A DNA stretch of 64,000 bases, taken from the NCBI GenBank assembly GCA_038503035.1, contig JAVSML010024629.1, positions 73,799-137,798 on the forward strand. Reading direction: 5' to 3'. The notes under the pieces were generated by a model. The model was not told the DNA's origin and searched no databases. It was given only the letters and a program-made list of their open reading frames with translations. The DNA comes from Crocodylus rhombifer (taxonomy: Eukaryota > Chordata > Crocodylia > Crocodylidae). This document shows, piece after piece, positions 38,121-50,794 of this stretch. Position numbers and translations under genes: made by a program. Numbering within the stretch: position 1 is the stretch's first letter; each line of letters starts with the position of its first letter.

Positions 38121-39500
38121 CGCAGTGGCAATTTTAAACAAGAAACATCTTCCCATCAAAATATGGACTCTCACAAAATAGAAGTTTCCATGCTGAAAAA
38201 AATAGATTGGGGGCATATTCATTAAGAAAAACTAAAGGAAATGTTTTGATTGATATTAATAATATCCATCCACCCGAGGAAACAAAGCCTCAGAGCAGCT
38301 TCAATTCCATGCCCATTGTGCTGTCATCCCCTCCACGCATGCAGTCCCTCACACAGTATGGTTCAACATGGAAGATTTGCCAGGGGCAAGAAAGCTAAGC
38401 TCATAGGAGAGAAAGAAGTCATGACACACCTGGAAATGCAACGTTTATGAGTGTGTAGCAGGAAACAGATTAATATCAATCTTAATCAGAATTAAGTATT
38501 TCATTAACAATCCAATCCAAAATAATTAGCTTAAGGCAGGACTGTCAAGCTTCTAAGTGGCTGGGTGTTGCATGAGGCTTGGGCCATGCTAGTACGAGCT
38601 GCATCAGTAGGACCATGGGCCCCTGATCCCATATGACCCTCTCTCCTGCCATGCCAAGTGCCTAGGTTACCCACCTGATGCCACACTTGCACCCCCTATG
38701 GCATCAATCAATGCACAAACTAATAACAGGTCGGCTAGCTCCCCTTTCCCTCAACATTAGTATTCAAAATGGATTTTAAAATGAAAGTAGAAAGATATGC
38801 TTGAATATCTTTCAATATGTATATACTTGTATAAGCAAGTGAATGGAAATTTACAGAAAAATGTATCAAGCCTTGTTAGATTTTATTTAATTTAATGTAA
38901 GTGTGTAGAAGGCATAAATGTTTAAAGTTTATAGCTGAGAAAGCAGCACACACATTGATTTCCATTGGTAACTTTGGCTTATTTCCCACAAATCCTCCTC
39001 TTGTCCATCCCAAATTCAGATTTCAACAAGATGCATCAACCAGCTGCTCACTAAAGTTTAGTTTTGTCAGTGATTCCTCTTTCAAAATGCAGAGAAAAAA
39101 ATGAAGCACTACTGAAAACATATAAGCCAATGACTAACAAAACAATGCTTCATTTGTAGCATTTTCAAAGAATTCAGTTGCTACATAATCTGTAACACCC
39201 ATTCAGAGATACATAGGCTATTATAAAGTCATAATAAGCCTCAGACTGAGCAAAGCTGTTGGTCTTTCCTCCTAAAATCCCTATTCACAGCTTGCAGGCT
39301 GGAAATCGGTGTGCCATGAAATCAGACACTGTACTGAAGGAGCTCTACACAGCTCAAGGGAAAGAACATTCCAGAAACTAGACTTAAAAATGAAAATGCA
39401 AACAGTCTTACAGTATAATCAATGATCAAAGTGAGGCATCAGCAACTTTTTTTTCCCCAACTAGGGTCATCAAAATCTTAGCTTACGTTGGATTTTGTTG
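38120..39500. other. Stretch without recognised features
   Basis: Mixed unique sequence. 38530-38720 is GC-richer and may be a decayed hAT-like end (GGACTGTCAAGCTTCTAAGTG), but no second end is visible. Confidence 0.5.
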
Positions 39501-39504
39501 TTAC

Positions 39505-40502
39505 TAAGAACAATGCTGTGCTTGGACCAGTGCTTTTCAACATCTTTATCAATGATTTGAATGGGGGAGTGAAAAGCTTGCTGGCCAAGTTTGCGGATGA
39601 CACCAAGATATGGGGCAGTGTGGTCACACCAGAAGATAGGTTGCTGATGCAGGAGGACCTGGACAGGCTCAAGAGTTGGGCAGACCGGAACCAGAAGAAG
39701 TTTAACACTTCCAAGTGTAAGGTGCTCCATCCAGGGGCTAATAACCCTCAACATAAATACAGGCTTGGTGGTGACAGCCTGACTTGCATAGCCAAAAGGG
39801 ACCTAGGGGTAATGACTGACCATTCCATGAACATGAGCTGTCAGTGCGATGCGGTGGTCAGCAGGGCAAACACCACGCTGGCATGCATCAACCAATGCAT
39901 CTCGTGTAAAACTAAGGAAGTGATACTTCCGCTGTACTCAGCACTGGTGAGACCACAGTTGGAGTACTGTGTCCAGTTCTGGGTGCTGCACTTCAATAAG
40001 GACATAGAAAAACTTGAGAGGGTCCAGAAAAGAGCCACCCGTATGATATGGCTTGCCTCGCAAGCCCCTGATGAGGAAAGGCTGAGGAACCTGGGCCTCT
40101 TTAGCCTAAAGAAGAGAAGGTTGAGAGAAGGCTTGATAGCAGATTACCTCTATATCAGAGGAGTCAATCAGGAGCTTAGTGAACAACTGTTCACCAGGGC
40201 ACCCCTGGGGAAGACCAGGACCAATGGATATAAACTCCTGGAAGGAGTATATTCAGGCTAATAACAGGAAAACTTCCTTCCCAGCCAGGGTGTCCAGACT
40301 GTGGAATAAACTCCCTCCAGAAGTGGTACAGTCACCTATCCTAGAGGTTTTCAAGAGGAGACTAGAGAGTCACCTCACTGGGGTCACTTGACCCCAGTTG
40401 TCTTCCTGCCTAGAGCCGGGGGGGGGGATGGAAGAGGGGGGCTGGACTGGATGATATATATGCGAGGTCCCTTCCAGCCCCTAACAATCTATGAATCTAT
40501 GA
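39505..40502 (+). mobile_element. CR1 LINE, 1.0 kb, RT to 3' end
   Basis: A 257-codon open frame starts in the RT with LGPVLFNIFINDLNGG and keeps the catalytic FADDTK, then [35 protein letters not shown] and LFSLKKRRLREGLIADYLYI. A frameshift or stop near 40260 is followed by PARVSRLWNKLPPEVVQSP, the end of ORF2, and a 3' UTR finishing CTATGAATCTATGAAC. 5'-truncated. An intermediate-age copy of a different subfamily from the trio with ATGAAATCT tails; antisense to WASF3. Confidence 0.93.
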
Positions 40503-40604
40503 ACACTGAAAAGTCAGAAGAGTCAGAAAAGTATAAAAAAGTCAATTCTCATTTGACATGTCAAATAAAGCAGTTTTAAAAAACGTAGTTTCCGAAAGTG
40601 TTAC

Positions 40605-40735
40605 AGGGGTGTAGGTTGTAATCGTGTTGGTCTAAGGACATAGGCAGGCAAGGTTCTTTGGGTAAATCTGGTATCTTTTATTTAGTTGGTCTAATAAAAG
40701 ATACCAGATTTACCCAAAATACCTTATCTGCCTTA
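40605..40735 (+). repeat. SINE-like repeat with a perfect 25-bp foldback
   Basis: GTTGTAATCGTGTTGGTCTAAGG and CAAGGTTCTTTGGGTAAATC resemble a dispersed reptile SINE-like unit (TGTTGGTCTAAGGACATAGGC ... TCTTTTATTAGACCAAC). Arms 40657-40681 and 40694-40718 are exact reverse complements around a 12-base loop, as if the unit had been copied back on itself. Confidence 0.75.
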
Positions 40736-41334
40736 GTTTCTGAAACACATTTAACATATGCAGAACCTCTAACCTTCTCCATGAAAACCTACAAAATTTC
40801 TGTGAACATTATACTGGTTTACAGCTGTCTTTGCAATTCTGATATGCAAAGTCACTATTACATACAGGGTTAGCAGATAAGATGCACTGGAGGATGGCTC
40901 AGTTTCACTATCACCTAGATATTCCGTCAGTCAGCTGAGGTTATGTAAAAGGAGAGTATCATCATGTACCATCTTCCAAACCAAGGCTCCTGTGTCCAAG
41001 AACAATGGTTCCATGTTGTGGAAAAGAGTGGCTGAAAATGTGGAATGAGCAAGACTTCCCCTCTACTCCCTCTTCCTAGATGTTCAGCCACTGAGTACCA
41101 AATGAGGGATTGCTTGCTGTAGACACCATCTCCATTTACTACCCTACTACAGTGAATCATTAGCTCAAGCATACTAACAGAAATCTCCACCCCAGATCTT
41201 GGACAAGATTAGCAACCTAAGGGCAGTTAGTGTCTTGATAGCAATGCCTGCCCCAGAGATTATAATGATTAAAGAGTCCTTTCAGTTGTGAGCTAGGTAA
41301 TGTTAAAAGCCCCAGAAGTCACGTGCCACAGTCA

Positions 41335-42165
41335 TCTAACCATTTTCATTTGTCCTCCACTGGACTCTCCAATTTGTCCACATCCTTTCTGTAGTGGGGG
41401 CCCAAAACTCAAGAGGTAGCCTCACCAATGTCAAACAGAGGGGAATATAATCACTTCCCTCCATCTGCTGGCAATCTCCTACTAATGCAGATCAGTATAC
41501 CATTAGCCTTCTTCATAACAAGGGCAAACTGTTGGCTCATATTCATTTTTTTTGTCCACTGTAACCCCCAGGTCCTTTTTGCAGAGCTGCTGTTTTGCCA
41601 ATCAGTCCCCAAGCTGTAGTGGTACATGGGATCGTTCCATCCTAAGAACAGAACTGCACTTCTTATTGAACCTCATGCAACTGCTTCTGGGCCAATACTC
41701 CAATCTGTCTCTCTGAATCCTAGCCCTACCCTCCTACCCCAGATTGCTGCCATCCGCAACCTTGCTGAGTGTGCACTCCATCCCATCTTCCATGTCATTT
41801 ATGAAGAACAAATCCGGCCCCAGAACCACTTGCCGGAGCACTCCACTTGAGACTGGCTGCTAACTAGGCATCAAGCCACTGATTATTACCCTCCAAGCCT
41901 AACAATTTAGCCATTTTTCTATCCACCTTACAGTCCAATCATCCAACCCAGGCTTCCTTAGCTTGCTTGCGAGAATGTTGTGGGAGACTGTATCAAAAGC
42001 CCTACTAAAGACGAGATATATTATGTCCACTGCTCTCCCCGCATCTACAGAGCCAGTCATCTGGTCATAGAAAGCAAGCAGGGTGGTCAGGCATGACTTG
42101 CCCTTGATGACACCATGCCAACTATTCCTAATCATCCAAGTCCTTGGAAAATTAGTGCTTAGATT
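41335..42165 (-). mobile_element. CR1 LINE internal fragment, sense to WASF3
   Basis: Read on the minus strand from 42165 down: MIRNSWHGVIKGKSCLTTLL, FYDQMTGSVDAG, VDIIYLVFSRAFDTVSHN, WTVRWIEKWL, later the FINDMEDG-type and RNQMKFNKKC-like blocks in decayed form, and near 41420 the complement of a CR1 ALVR-P-LE-Y block. This is an older CR1 lacking both ends. It is the only clear CR1 ORF2 copy in the window on the WASF3 strand. Confidence 0.85.
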
Positions 42166-42352
42166 CTTTGTCTAAAATTTTCAAAAACTTGGAGAGATAT
42201 TAAGTGGGGGGGAGAGGGTTCAAATACAGACCAATGTTAAACAGAAACACACTTTTCTAGAATATGGATATTTATGGCGATTAACATATCATTTCTCATA
42301 ATTAACCAACTATCCTGCATTTAAAAACTCAATTTCAAATCTTTTATTTTAT

Positions 42353-43130
42353 ATACTGTATTTACTTGAATCCAAGATGAGCTTCACCCTCCTCAACCTG
42401 TAGGGAAAAGACCCTCATCTTAGGTTTGAGTACAAGTCAGAATGTAGGAAAGGCAGCTGCTGGCCCAGGTCAGAGCCAGAGTCAGAGCTGCAGTGATTGT
42501 CTGCCAGACCCTGTGCCTGCTTCCCATTGTCTCTGCCCCCTCTCCCTGGCAGCTGCTTATTGTCAGACATGGCTCCCTTCTGGCTCCACTGCCTCTTGAG
42601 CACAGAGCACATGCAAGCTCCTGCCCCTGCCCAGCCATGCAGCACTGGCAGCTTGGCCCTGGGACACTGCTCTGTGGAAGGGTAGGGGCTGGAGCTTGCA
42701 TGTGTTCTGTGCCACAGAAGGCATGGAGCCAGAGGTGGAGCTGTGCCTGACAGTGAGCAGCAGGGAGGAGGGCCGAGGCAGAAGGGGGAAAGGGGCAAAG
42801 ACTGAAGTGGGGCAGAGGCTGTGATAAGCAGGCTGAGGCAGAGGCTGCAGAAAGCAGGTGGGGGCAGGCAGCAGAAGGCACAGGCACTGTCAGGGGGAAA
42901 CAAGTAGAGGGGTCTGCCTGACCTGTGCCCACCTGCCTCCCTGCTACTGCTACTTTCCCTGCTGCACTGACAGGGGGGAGGGGCAAAATTTAAGGTGACT
43001 ATGCAATAATTAGATTCTACAATGGAAGACTAAAACAAATTTATACATATTCCATATACAGAATCTAGTTACAGGGAGGGAGGGGAGTTATCTTAAATTC
43101 AAAGTCATTTTGGGATTTGGGTTAATGCAA
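42353..43130. mobile_element. Non-autonomous DNA element with ACTTGAATCCAAGATGA end (copy 1)
   Basis: The left end CTGTATTTACTTGAATCCAAG matches the inverse of the right end at 57140-57181. The right part (42970-43130) aligns with 57030-57185, including a stem-loop with arms at 43004-43031 and about 43047-43074. The GC-rich interior (42440-42960) has long overlapping open frames on both strands, which I read as composition. Confidence 0.55.
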
Positions 43131-43134
43131 TAAG

Positions 43135-45630
43135 TTGAAGGGACATATCCAGGGCTAAGAGCTTTAAGCCCATCTTTAAATTGCTTTATAAGGGCCCCCT
43201 CTACATGTTATATCTATTATGCTGCACAATTAATTTAGACTGGCTACACATACAAATGAACTTTGGCACCTTAAAAAGGTCCAACCAGCTATAAATGTAA
43301 TGCTTAAAAATGTGTAATAACTTTACAGCTCATTTCTATCTAGCTTTACTTTACATATGTTGCTTGTGCTCCCACAGCTGCTGTGATCTCCCAGCTGCAG
43401 GGGTGCCCTACGGCTGCCGGAGCCAAGAATCTTGTCAGCTGCAGGACTCTCAGCCCTGGCAGCTTGCTATTTGCCAGTGCAGTGAGGAGCCTGGAATGGC
43501 AATCCCGGGCTCCCTCTGTACCAACAATAAGGCATGATAGGATCTGATGCTGGACCCCACAGTCATGCCATCTGCCAAGCATATGTGGCATGGCAGGAGG
43601 TGTGATCGCATGGATTGTGCCTTAGATCCTCTTGTGCCTTCAGCTTCATATATAAAGGGGCCCTTAGCATTATGTGCACTAATCTTTGTATCCTAGTTTT
43701 GATACTTTTGGGGTATGAAAGAAATATATTTCTTCTGAATAAAGTTAACATTACAGAGCTACAAGGAGGCCTCAAATGTGGATTTCAATTTTGAGTGCAG
43801 TTTTATATAAAAAAAGAACTATATTAGCAAGAATGTTTCAAATGGATGATGAAACTAATCACTGTTCTGCTTTTTTTTCCTGTAGACTTACTTACATTTG
43901 TTTAAATTGCATATTTGACATTGAAGAATCCAAAAGGTATCCATTTCCAACACTTTCCAAGATGAACGCAAATACTTGCTAGTCTGAAAATGGAAGGCAC
44001 CTAACACTTACATTTTATATATGTTATTTATGCATCTATTTTAAATATATTAAATATGTTTCGATTTATATGCCATCCTTCACAAAAAAGGCTCAGAGAA
44101 CCTTACAGTAAAAGATAACCAAAAAATAAAAATCAAAACAAGTTACAAAAAACAGAATAAAATGTTAAAATAAGAAGGTACTTAAAAAAATCCCTCCCTA
44201 AATTCCCCAGATTCAAAAGCAATCCACCACACCCTCTCCTGCTCCCCCGTCACCAACCAAGAACATTCCTCTTGTCCAACCCAACCTTGCTTCCCAACCA
44301 TCGACTACCTCTACAAACAAGAAAAACAATTTTTGTCCCCAGATTCCCTCCCAGTCCTATCTCACTAACACTCAGGAAAGCCCCCTTCATTACTGTCCTT
44401 CCTAAGCCTACACCCTCCCTCCCTCACAGGGGGGCCTATGGCTGTCCCCAAAACTCGCTCATCCTCCCCTTCCTGCCAAGGAAATACAATTACAATACAA
44501 TAACCCTTCCCACCACACTTCCTTGCCTCTGTCCTGCCCAAGGGCAATGCCAAAGGGGTCCCTTCAGTGGTACCTGCTGCAAAGCAGTCCCAGCTTTCCC
44601 CCATTCCAGGCTCAGCCTTCTGAAGTATTAATTACTTTAATCCTCGTTCCCAGCTACTTCCTTCAACTTTAACATGTTGAAAGTCTAATCATATGCTCAT
44701 GTTGGCAATCACTGCTCAACAGCTTTTATATTTGCTAAACTGAATGAGAAAATATCTAGTAAATTCAACAACCAGAGACTTGAAAATAAACTGATTTGCT
44801 GCATATTACAGCCATATTATCAGATACCATGCATACCTTTCCAGGGGCTTCTATCTGCTCCTTTCCAGCATCTAGCGATTCCAACCATTTTTCCCTGCAA
44901 TTCTTTCAACTAGTCTTTTTGGCTTAGTTTTGCAGAAAAAACCTACCTTATTTTTCAATCACAGACTGCATCTGAGGTCTGAAACTTTTCCTGATAATAA
45001 ACACAAGCACCGGTTCTGCTCATGTAAATACTGCAGGATGGCAACAAATTTCAAACCCTGAAGAGGATACTGGGATGAAGTATTTATATGTAATGTTTGT
45101 GTGCATGAGCAGCATTGTTATTAAAAATATCCCTCCAGTCAGACAATGGCATTTAAACTGTCTCCTGTCAAAAAGGCACTGGGACAGGGTAGAAGCAGAG
45201 CTGGGGACCAGCCTCTCCAAAAGTGTGGGTACATGAACTCACACAATAGAGTATCTGCTGGCATCAACTCAAACAGCAGCCCCGATTATCAGCAGACATC
45301 AACTTTCCCTTGCTAAATTATACTAATAGTTCATTGCTATTAATACCTAAAGTACAAGACAGCCTCTAACTGTGTGTGCAGATGAAGAAGCTCTACAGTT
45401 CTACCCAGCTAAACAATAGCTTTAGGACAAGCTGTGTAGTCAGCTTTATCCTATAAATAGATGTAGTAACAAAAGTACACAGGAAAAAAAAAAAAGAGGA
45501 AGTTATGGATAAAATGTTAACACACAGAAAAGAAGTCAGATGCTTGAAGCTGTGAGTATTTATGCAACAGATGCTTTAATTGTACACTTCAATTCTTGCA
45601 ATGTGTTGCAGAGCACCCCAGTGTTCTGCT
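43135..45630. other. Stretch without recognised features
   Basis: Mostly unique sequence. 44210-44600 is a C-rich, low-complexity plus-strand tract of unknown origin. Confidence 0.5.
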
Positions 45631-45639
45631 CCTATAAAG

Positions 45640-46830
45640 TGGGGAGGTGTGTCACAAAGCACGCAGGTGTCCTGCTCCTTGGGGTAGAAACAGCTAGGCA
45701 GCGGGCCCTAGCAGGGAATGGGGAGCTCAGCTGCTGGTTACTAGGGCAGCCACAGTAGTAATAAAGAAGCACAGCTGTGGGTTGCCCAGGGAACCAGTGA
45801 GTCAGCTGACCAGAAGGGGCAGGGCCTGACCTATATATAAACCCAGGCTGAGGCCAAGGAGGTAGTTCCCTGCCAGCAGCCATAGGAATTGGAACTCTGC
45901 CGGAGCAAGGAAAAGGAAGAGGCCAGGATACTTGGGCAGTTGTTATGGATGAGAGAGGGAGAAACCCTGTGATGGACTTGAATGTGGTTATAGCCAGATG
46001 GCTTGAATTTATGTTGTAGCTAAGGGGCTTGAGTTTGTGTTGACGGTTTACTGTTTACAACCAGAGGACGGGGTGAGGCTATCAGGGGTTGGAGGAGGCC
46101 TCATAGGGGCTCCGCAGTAGCATGGGGACCCTGGCGCCAGAGAGGGCGCAGCATTCAGGGGTGCACCGACCCCAGCCCTGAGAAGAGGAGCGGAGAATTG
46201 GAGGACAGGTAAGGCCGAGGCTGCCTGAGCCCTGCAGGGGGTTCAAGACCCCGAAGAGGAGATCCGGGGCCAGGCACGGCTACAGCCACCTGAGCCCCAA
46301 GGCCGCAGTAACCCCAGAGTACAGGGGGCGGCACGAGGAGGAGGAGGAGGCCCCAGAGCACAGGAGGTGGCAATTGACGCGTGACAGAGGGCACAGTTGC
46401 GAGACAAGCCAGAGCTCCTGTGGGGTGCAGAGTTGAAGGGCTGTGGAGAGCCCAAGTGCCAGAGGGCGTAGTGAGAATTGAGGGCCGTGGACAGCCCAAG
46501 CGCCAGAGAGGGTACAGAGAGCCAGACAGACCAAACAACATCCAGGATATCTGCTAGGCTTGGGGTGTGGTACTGGAGCGGTTGGAGCCATGCATAGCCC
46601 ATAAGGCTGGGGTGCACCGTGTCACACAATACAGAACAAGGGCCAGGATACAACAGAGCACCGTGTCCAAGGGGACAAAAGGCAGCCTCCCGTATACATA
46701 TGAAAGATCAAGACATGGTGGGCGAGAACGAGGGTGCTTTAATGCAAACTTGGCACAGTAGGGGGCGCTAGGGGAGATCACAGCTGCCCCTAGGACCCTG
46801 CACTGTGACACGGTCTAAAAAAGGAAAGGT
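45640..46830 (+). mobile_element. Possible solo LTR / LTR-like GC-rich repeat
   Basis: TGTGTCACAAAGCACGCAGG near 45649 and GTGTCACACAAT near 46625 could be inverted TG...CA ends. A promoter-like TATATATAAACCC sits at 45830-45842. Near 46430-46520 a 46-base unit (GAGGGCCGTGGACAGCCCAA) repeats about twice. A TGGCGCC at 46130 might recall a primer site but the context does not support it. No gag/pol coding sequence is present. Classification is tentative. Confidence 0.4.
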
Positions 46831-46834
46831 AAGT

Positions 46835-48070
46835 CTAGCTACTTGAATGTTACAAGATTTTGAACATGTTGGTAAACCAAGTGAAGGCAGTAGCCTGAAA
46901 TTAGTCTCACTGAAATTAATTTTGACTATAAATATTTTTTATTTTCAAACAGATTAATTGTTATCACTTTTCTCACCCATACCATAATATGTAATTTAAA
47001 ATTGTGCCGACCCCTCAACTTATTTAAATGTTCTTTCAGATTGGACCAAACTATATCTGAACCATGAGCTAAATGTAATTGCTTTTCTTAGCAATTGTCC
47101 TATAAACATGCACTCCTACATCTACATTACTAAATGCATTTAAATCTGTTTTTTAAAACCTGTAAATTTACTCTGATAAATACAGTAAACAATGAAGCTA
47201 AACTGCTGAAATGAAAACAGAGAAAAAAAACTACAGAAACATGAAGCCTTAGATTTTTTGCTCAGTATATCAGTATTACTACTTGCATAATACCATAGTG
47301 AAGTAGACTGTGTGTGTATACACTCTATTATTATAGGACTATTTATACAGGTATTTATGTCAGTATATTATACTACTATAGTATAGTCAAATATTTGAGT
47401 TTTTCTTACTTTCTTTTTTTTTTTTTTTTTTTAGTCATGCTGAGTTTTTAGTTTAATCACAGAGCTTTAACATAAATTTCACGGAAAAAATGTATGTGAC
47501 TTTTTTTTTACAATTTAAAATAATTTCTTCTTCCTGCTTAGAAAAGGGAGGGCTGGATGTTATGTAACTTTTAAGCCTACAATTCTATATTTTAAACTTT
47601 ATAAAGTTTAAATGATATCAGTATTTATTTATTTTTCTAAGGTTATAATGAGATAGCATATGGATTTTGTGAAACAAAGTAAAAAGTTCTGTAACAACCC
47701 AACAAAATGTTTCATTTGCAATACCTCAAAATACATGGATAGTGGTAAAATATCCATATATCAGATACTATGACTAGCCAAACAAGAATCCACTGCATTT
47801 ATATGCATAATGATCTTACATTGTGATTAACATGCATTAATTTCAATGAAAAATTACTGAGGTGTCAGTAGCACCTTAATGTCAATCTTAAAAGATGACT
47901 TGAGGAAAAAAATGTTTAAAATTTAAATCTAGTTGTTGTATATCCCATTATTACATCTCAGAAGCTTAATCTTCTTGCTAACCTCTTAATATACAAACAT
48001 CTGCAGTGTTCAAGGATATCTAATCTGATAGGGTAGCAAAATAAAAAGTTGACTGTGAAAAACTGAAGAA
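46835..48070. other. AT-rich stretch without recognised features
   Basis: Unique-looking sequence with a T run at about 47415-47433. No transposon ends or exons were recognised. Confidence 0.6.
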
Positions 48071-48074
48071 AGAT

Positions 48075-49014
48075 TGTGGGGCAAGCCAGTAGGGGGTGCT
48101 TCTGCATTAAGCCACTTGCCTCACTGCACCCAACCGCCTTCCAGGCTCCAAGTGCCTCCCTGGGGGCACCTCGGATCCAGCCGACCCCCTTCCTGGAGCA
48201 CACCCACAAGCCTGGGGGTAATGCCACCACCACCCAGGGTGTGGACTGATCTTGGCCTTGTGCCCCTGGGAAACATAGGCCTAGTAGTCCTTGAGGGTAC
48301 TTGACACACTGCAAAAACTTGGGGTGCTTCCTTCAGTCTGAAGCACAAATGGTGGTCTACCTTAGTCAGCCGAATCAAGGGGACCCCGAGACATAATCTA
48401 GGCCCTCTCCCAATAAGTCTCCCATGCTAGGTACAAAGTAGAGCTGTATTGGTTACAAGGCGTAGGTTTGGAATAGGGTACAGGGTAGAGCAATATCAGA
48501 GAAATACCTTAGAGCAAACAGTGGCATGGTAGCCTTTGATTACACATCTGTGTTATTGCAAGCTATATATCTAGTTAGATCTCAAGTAGCTTACTCACAA
48601 GTATCACCCAGAGGCAGGTGGAGATTTCCTCTGGAGGTAAGCAGTTCATTGGACATGAGTTTCAAGAGAGACAGCGAGCTTCAGATGGTCCGACTTCTGA
48701 GAGTTCTCATCATGGATGCTGCCCTGCCTCCTGGGCGGTCCTTAACTTAGATAGACCTTATGACCTCATTTTCTTGATCCAATGAAGGCCAGCAACTGTT
48801 GGCTGCCAGCCAACTAATTTGAAATGCATTGCTGGTTGCCAGGTAGACTGGCAGGGTTTTCTAGCCCCCTCCCGGTCATGAATACATTGTTTAGAAAAAT
48901 AGGGAGTTTCAGCCTCCACACACGTGTGAGGCCAGTCATGTAGGCAGAGGAAGCAGGTTCCCCCCTTCCTCAGGAATGTATCCAGCTCAGGTTACAACTC
49001 AGGGTTACCTGACA
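48075..49014 (-). mobile_element. Solo LTR, minus orientation (relative of 62.7-63.6 kb)
   Basis: The minus strand from 49014 begins TGTCAGGTAACCCTGAG and ends at 48075 with TTGCCCCACA, giving TG...CA ends and about 940 bp. Landmarks shared in order with 62711-63603: AACCTGAGCTGG, CATTCCTGAGG, TTTCAAATTAGTTGGCTGGC, GACCGCCCAGGAGG, CTTGTGAGTAAGCTACTTGA and AGCACCCCCTACTGG. The poly(A) signal seen in the other copy is AATACA here. The flanking pentamers (aagat and ctgat) agree at 3 of 5. No internal retroviral coding region lies beside it. Confidence 0.75.
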
Positions 49015-49134
49015 CTGATGGGGCCAGAGATGTCTGCCCTCTGCAGTGACCATGGTAACCAGATTGTCTGATTGGCCATCCACCTGATAGCACAGTTTGG
49101 GGAGAGACAGACATGGCATTCTGCCACAGATCTC

Positions 49135-49880
49135 ATCAAATAGAGTCAATGGGCAACAAACCAGCAGATGAAGTTCAACACTGATAAATGCAAGTGATGC
49201 ACATAGCAAAGAATAATTCGAGAAGCACATACACAATGACCAGCCCTATGTTAGCTGTTACTACTCAGGAAAGAGATCTTGGAATTATTGTGGATTGTTC
49301 TCTGAAAACAAGAGCCCCATGTTCAGCAGCAGTCCAAAACGGCAAAACAGAAGGTTAGGATTTATTAAGAAGGGAACTGGAAACAAAACAGGAAATGTTA
49401 TGATGCAACTATATAAATTGATGGTAGGCCACACCTTAAATACTATATGCAGCCTAGACCCCTACCTACAAAAGGAAATAGGAGACCTGGAAAAAGTACC
49501 AGAGAAGAGCACAAAAGATTATCATGGGCATGGAGAGGCTTTTGTACTAGTCGAAACTAGGACTTCTAAGCTTAGAGAAAAGAAACTGAGAGGAAATATG
49601 AAAGCAGTCCATAAACAGGAATGGTGTAGAGAAAGTAAGTAGTCATTTACTATTTACCACTTCTCACAATACTAGAACAAGACCAGATGCAATTAAATTA
49701 TTATGTAGTAGGTTTAAAACAAAACAAAAAGGAAGCCCTTTTTCACATGAATGTATGAAACTGAAACTCATTGCCACAAGATATTGTAGAGGATGATAAT
49801 TTAACCAAGACCAAAAGAGAACTGTACAAATTCATCAGGATAGGTCCATGATTGTACAGACTCCAAATCAGGACTTCCTA
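49135..49880 (+). mobile_element. Old CR1/L3-like LINE fragment
   Basis: Recognisable translated pieces: QQMKFNTDKC, ERDLGIIVDCSL and LDPYLQKEIGDLEKV, with a CR1-like sequence AAGCTTAGAGAAAAGAAACTGAGAGG (the LEKRxLRG block). Many frameshifts. The order matches the CR1 ORF2 C-terminal third. It is far more diverged than the other copies and could belong to the CR1-L3 group. Confidence 0.65.
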
Positions 49881-49884
49881 GGCC

Positions 49885-50790
49885 TCTGAATACTGGAAGC
49901 TGTACGGGAAGAGCTGGGAACAGATCAAACTAGATAGGCCTTGCATAAATACTCTTCTCCTTAGCATCTCTTCTCTACCACTGAGAGATGCAGGATGCTG
50001 GGCCACTGGCGTGCCCTGGGCACCACCCCAAGGCCTACTCGCCTGCCATGACATGATCTTATTTAAGATTAGTTGGAGGTGCTGCTCAGTGCTTCCAACT
50101 GGGCCCACGTGGCTCAGCTGATAGGTCTGCTATGAGGCTCCACCACTCCTACACTTCACCCCTTTTCACTCGGATGGTCCACTCTGGTCTCTGTGATGTC
50201 TGTGATGGGCCGCTGGCACCACTCATTCTCCTGGCATGCCTGCCTGCACAGTCCCCATGGAAGCGTGGCAAGGCATTCTTCGCCAATGAATATACAACTT
50301 AACAAAAATAAAACTACCTGCACCACGTGAGCACATTTAAGCAGGACATCAATGCTACCCACACCCAACACTTTACCTCAGTGCTCTGCATTTGGCAAGG
50401 CAAGCCTGCCTGGCCCCCTGCTGGCTTCCCTTTTATGGGTGTTCCCCAGGCGAGCTGGGGTTCTAGGCCTACCAGCACCTGGCCGTGTGCCCCAGTACTT
50501 AGGACAACATCCCCTCACGCTCCCTAGGGTTCTCCGTGAACGTTGCCGCGCTAGCAATGGATTTTGAGTCTGTACCTGCTCAAATGTTCACTTAACTCAC
50601 AGTAATTTGTCTATACCTTGACTTTTACTCCCATTCTCTGCAGCTAAGCATCTATCTTCTACCTGTGTACAACTGGGATCCAGAGTCTAGGTGTCCTCTG
50701 CCCAGGAAAGGGTCTTACTTGGCAGGTGAGTTCAGAGCATACTAACCACACACGTACATCATCAGGATCCAATCAAAATAGATATGGACA
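49885..50790. other. Stretch without recognised features
   Basis: GC-average unique-looking sequence. No exon or element end was recognised. Confidence 0.55.
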
Positions 50791-50794
50791 CTTT

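Noticed and set aside
42415..42986. Open frames up to 188 codons on the minus strand
   Set aside because: Several frames on both strands are open together in a GC-rich tract, with Ser/Pro/Cys/Leu-rich low-complexity translations and no family motif; it lies inside a repeat-like element.
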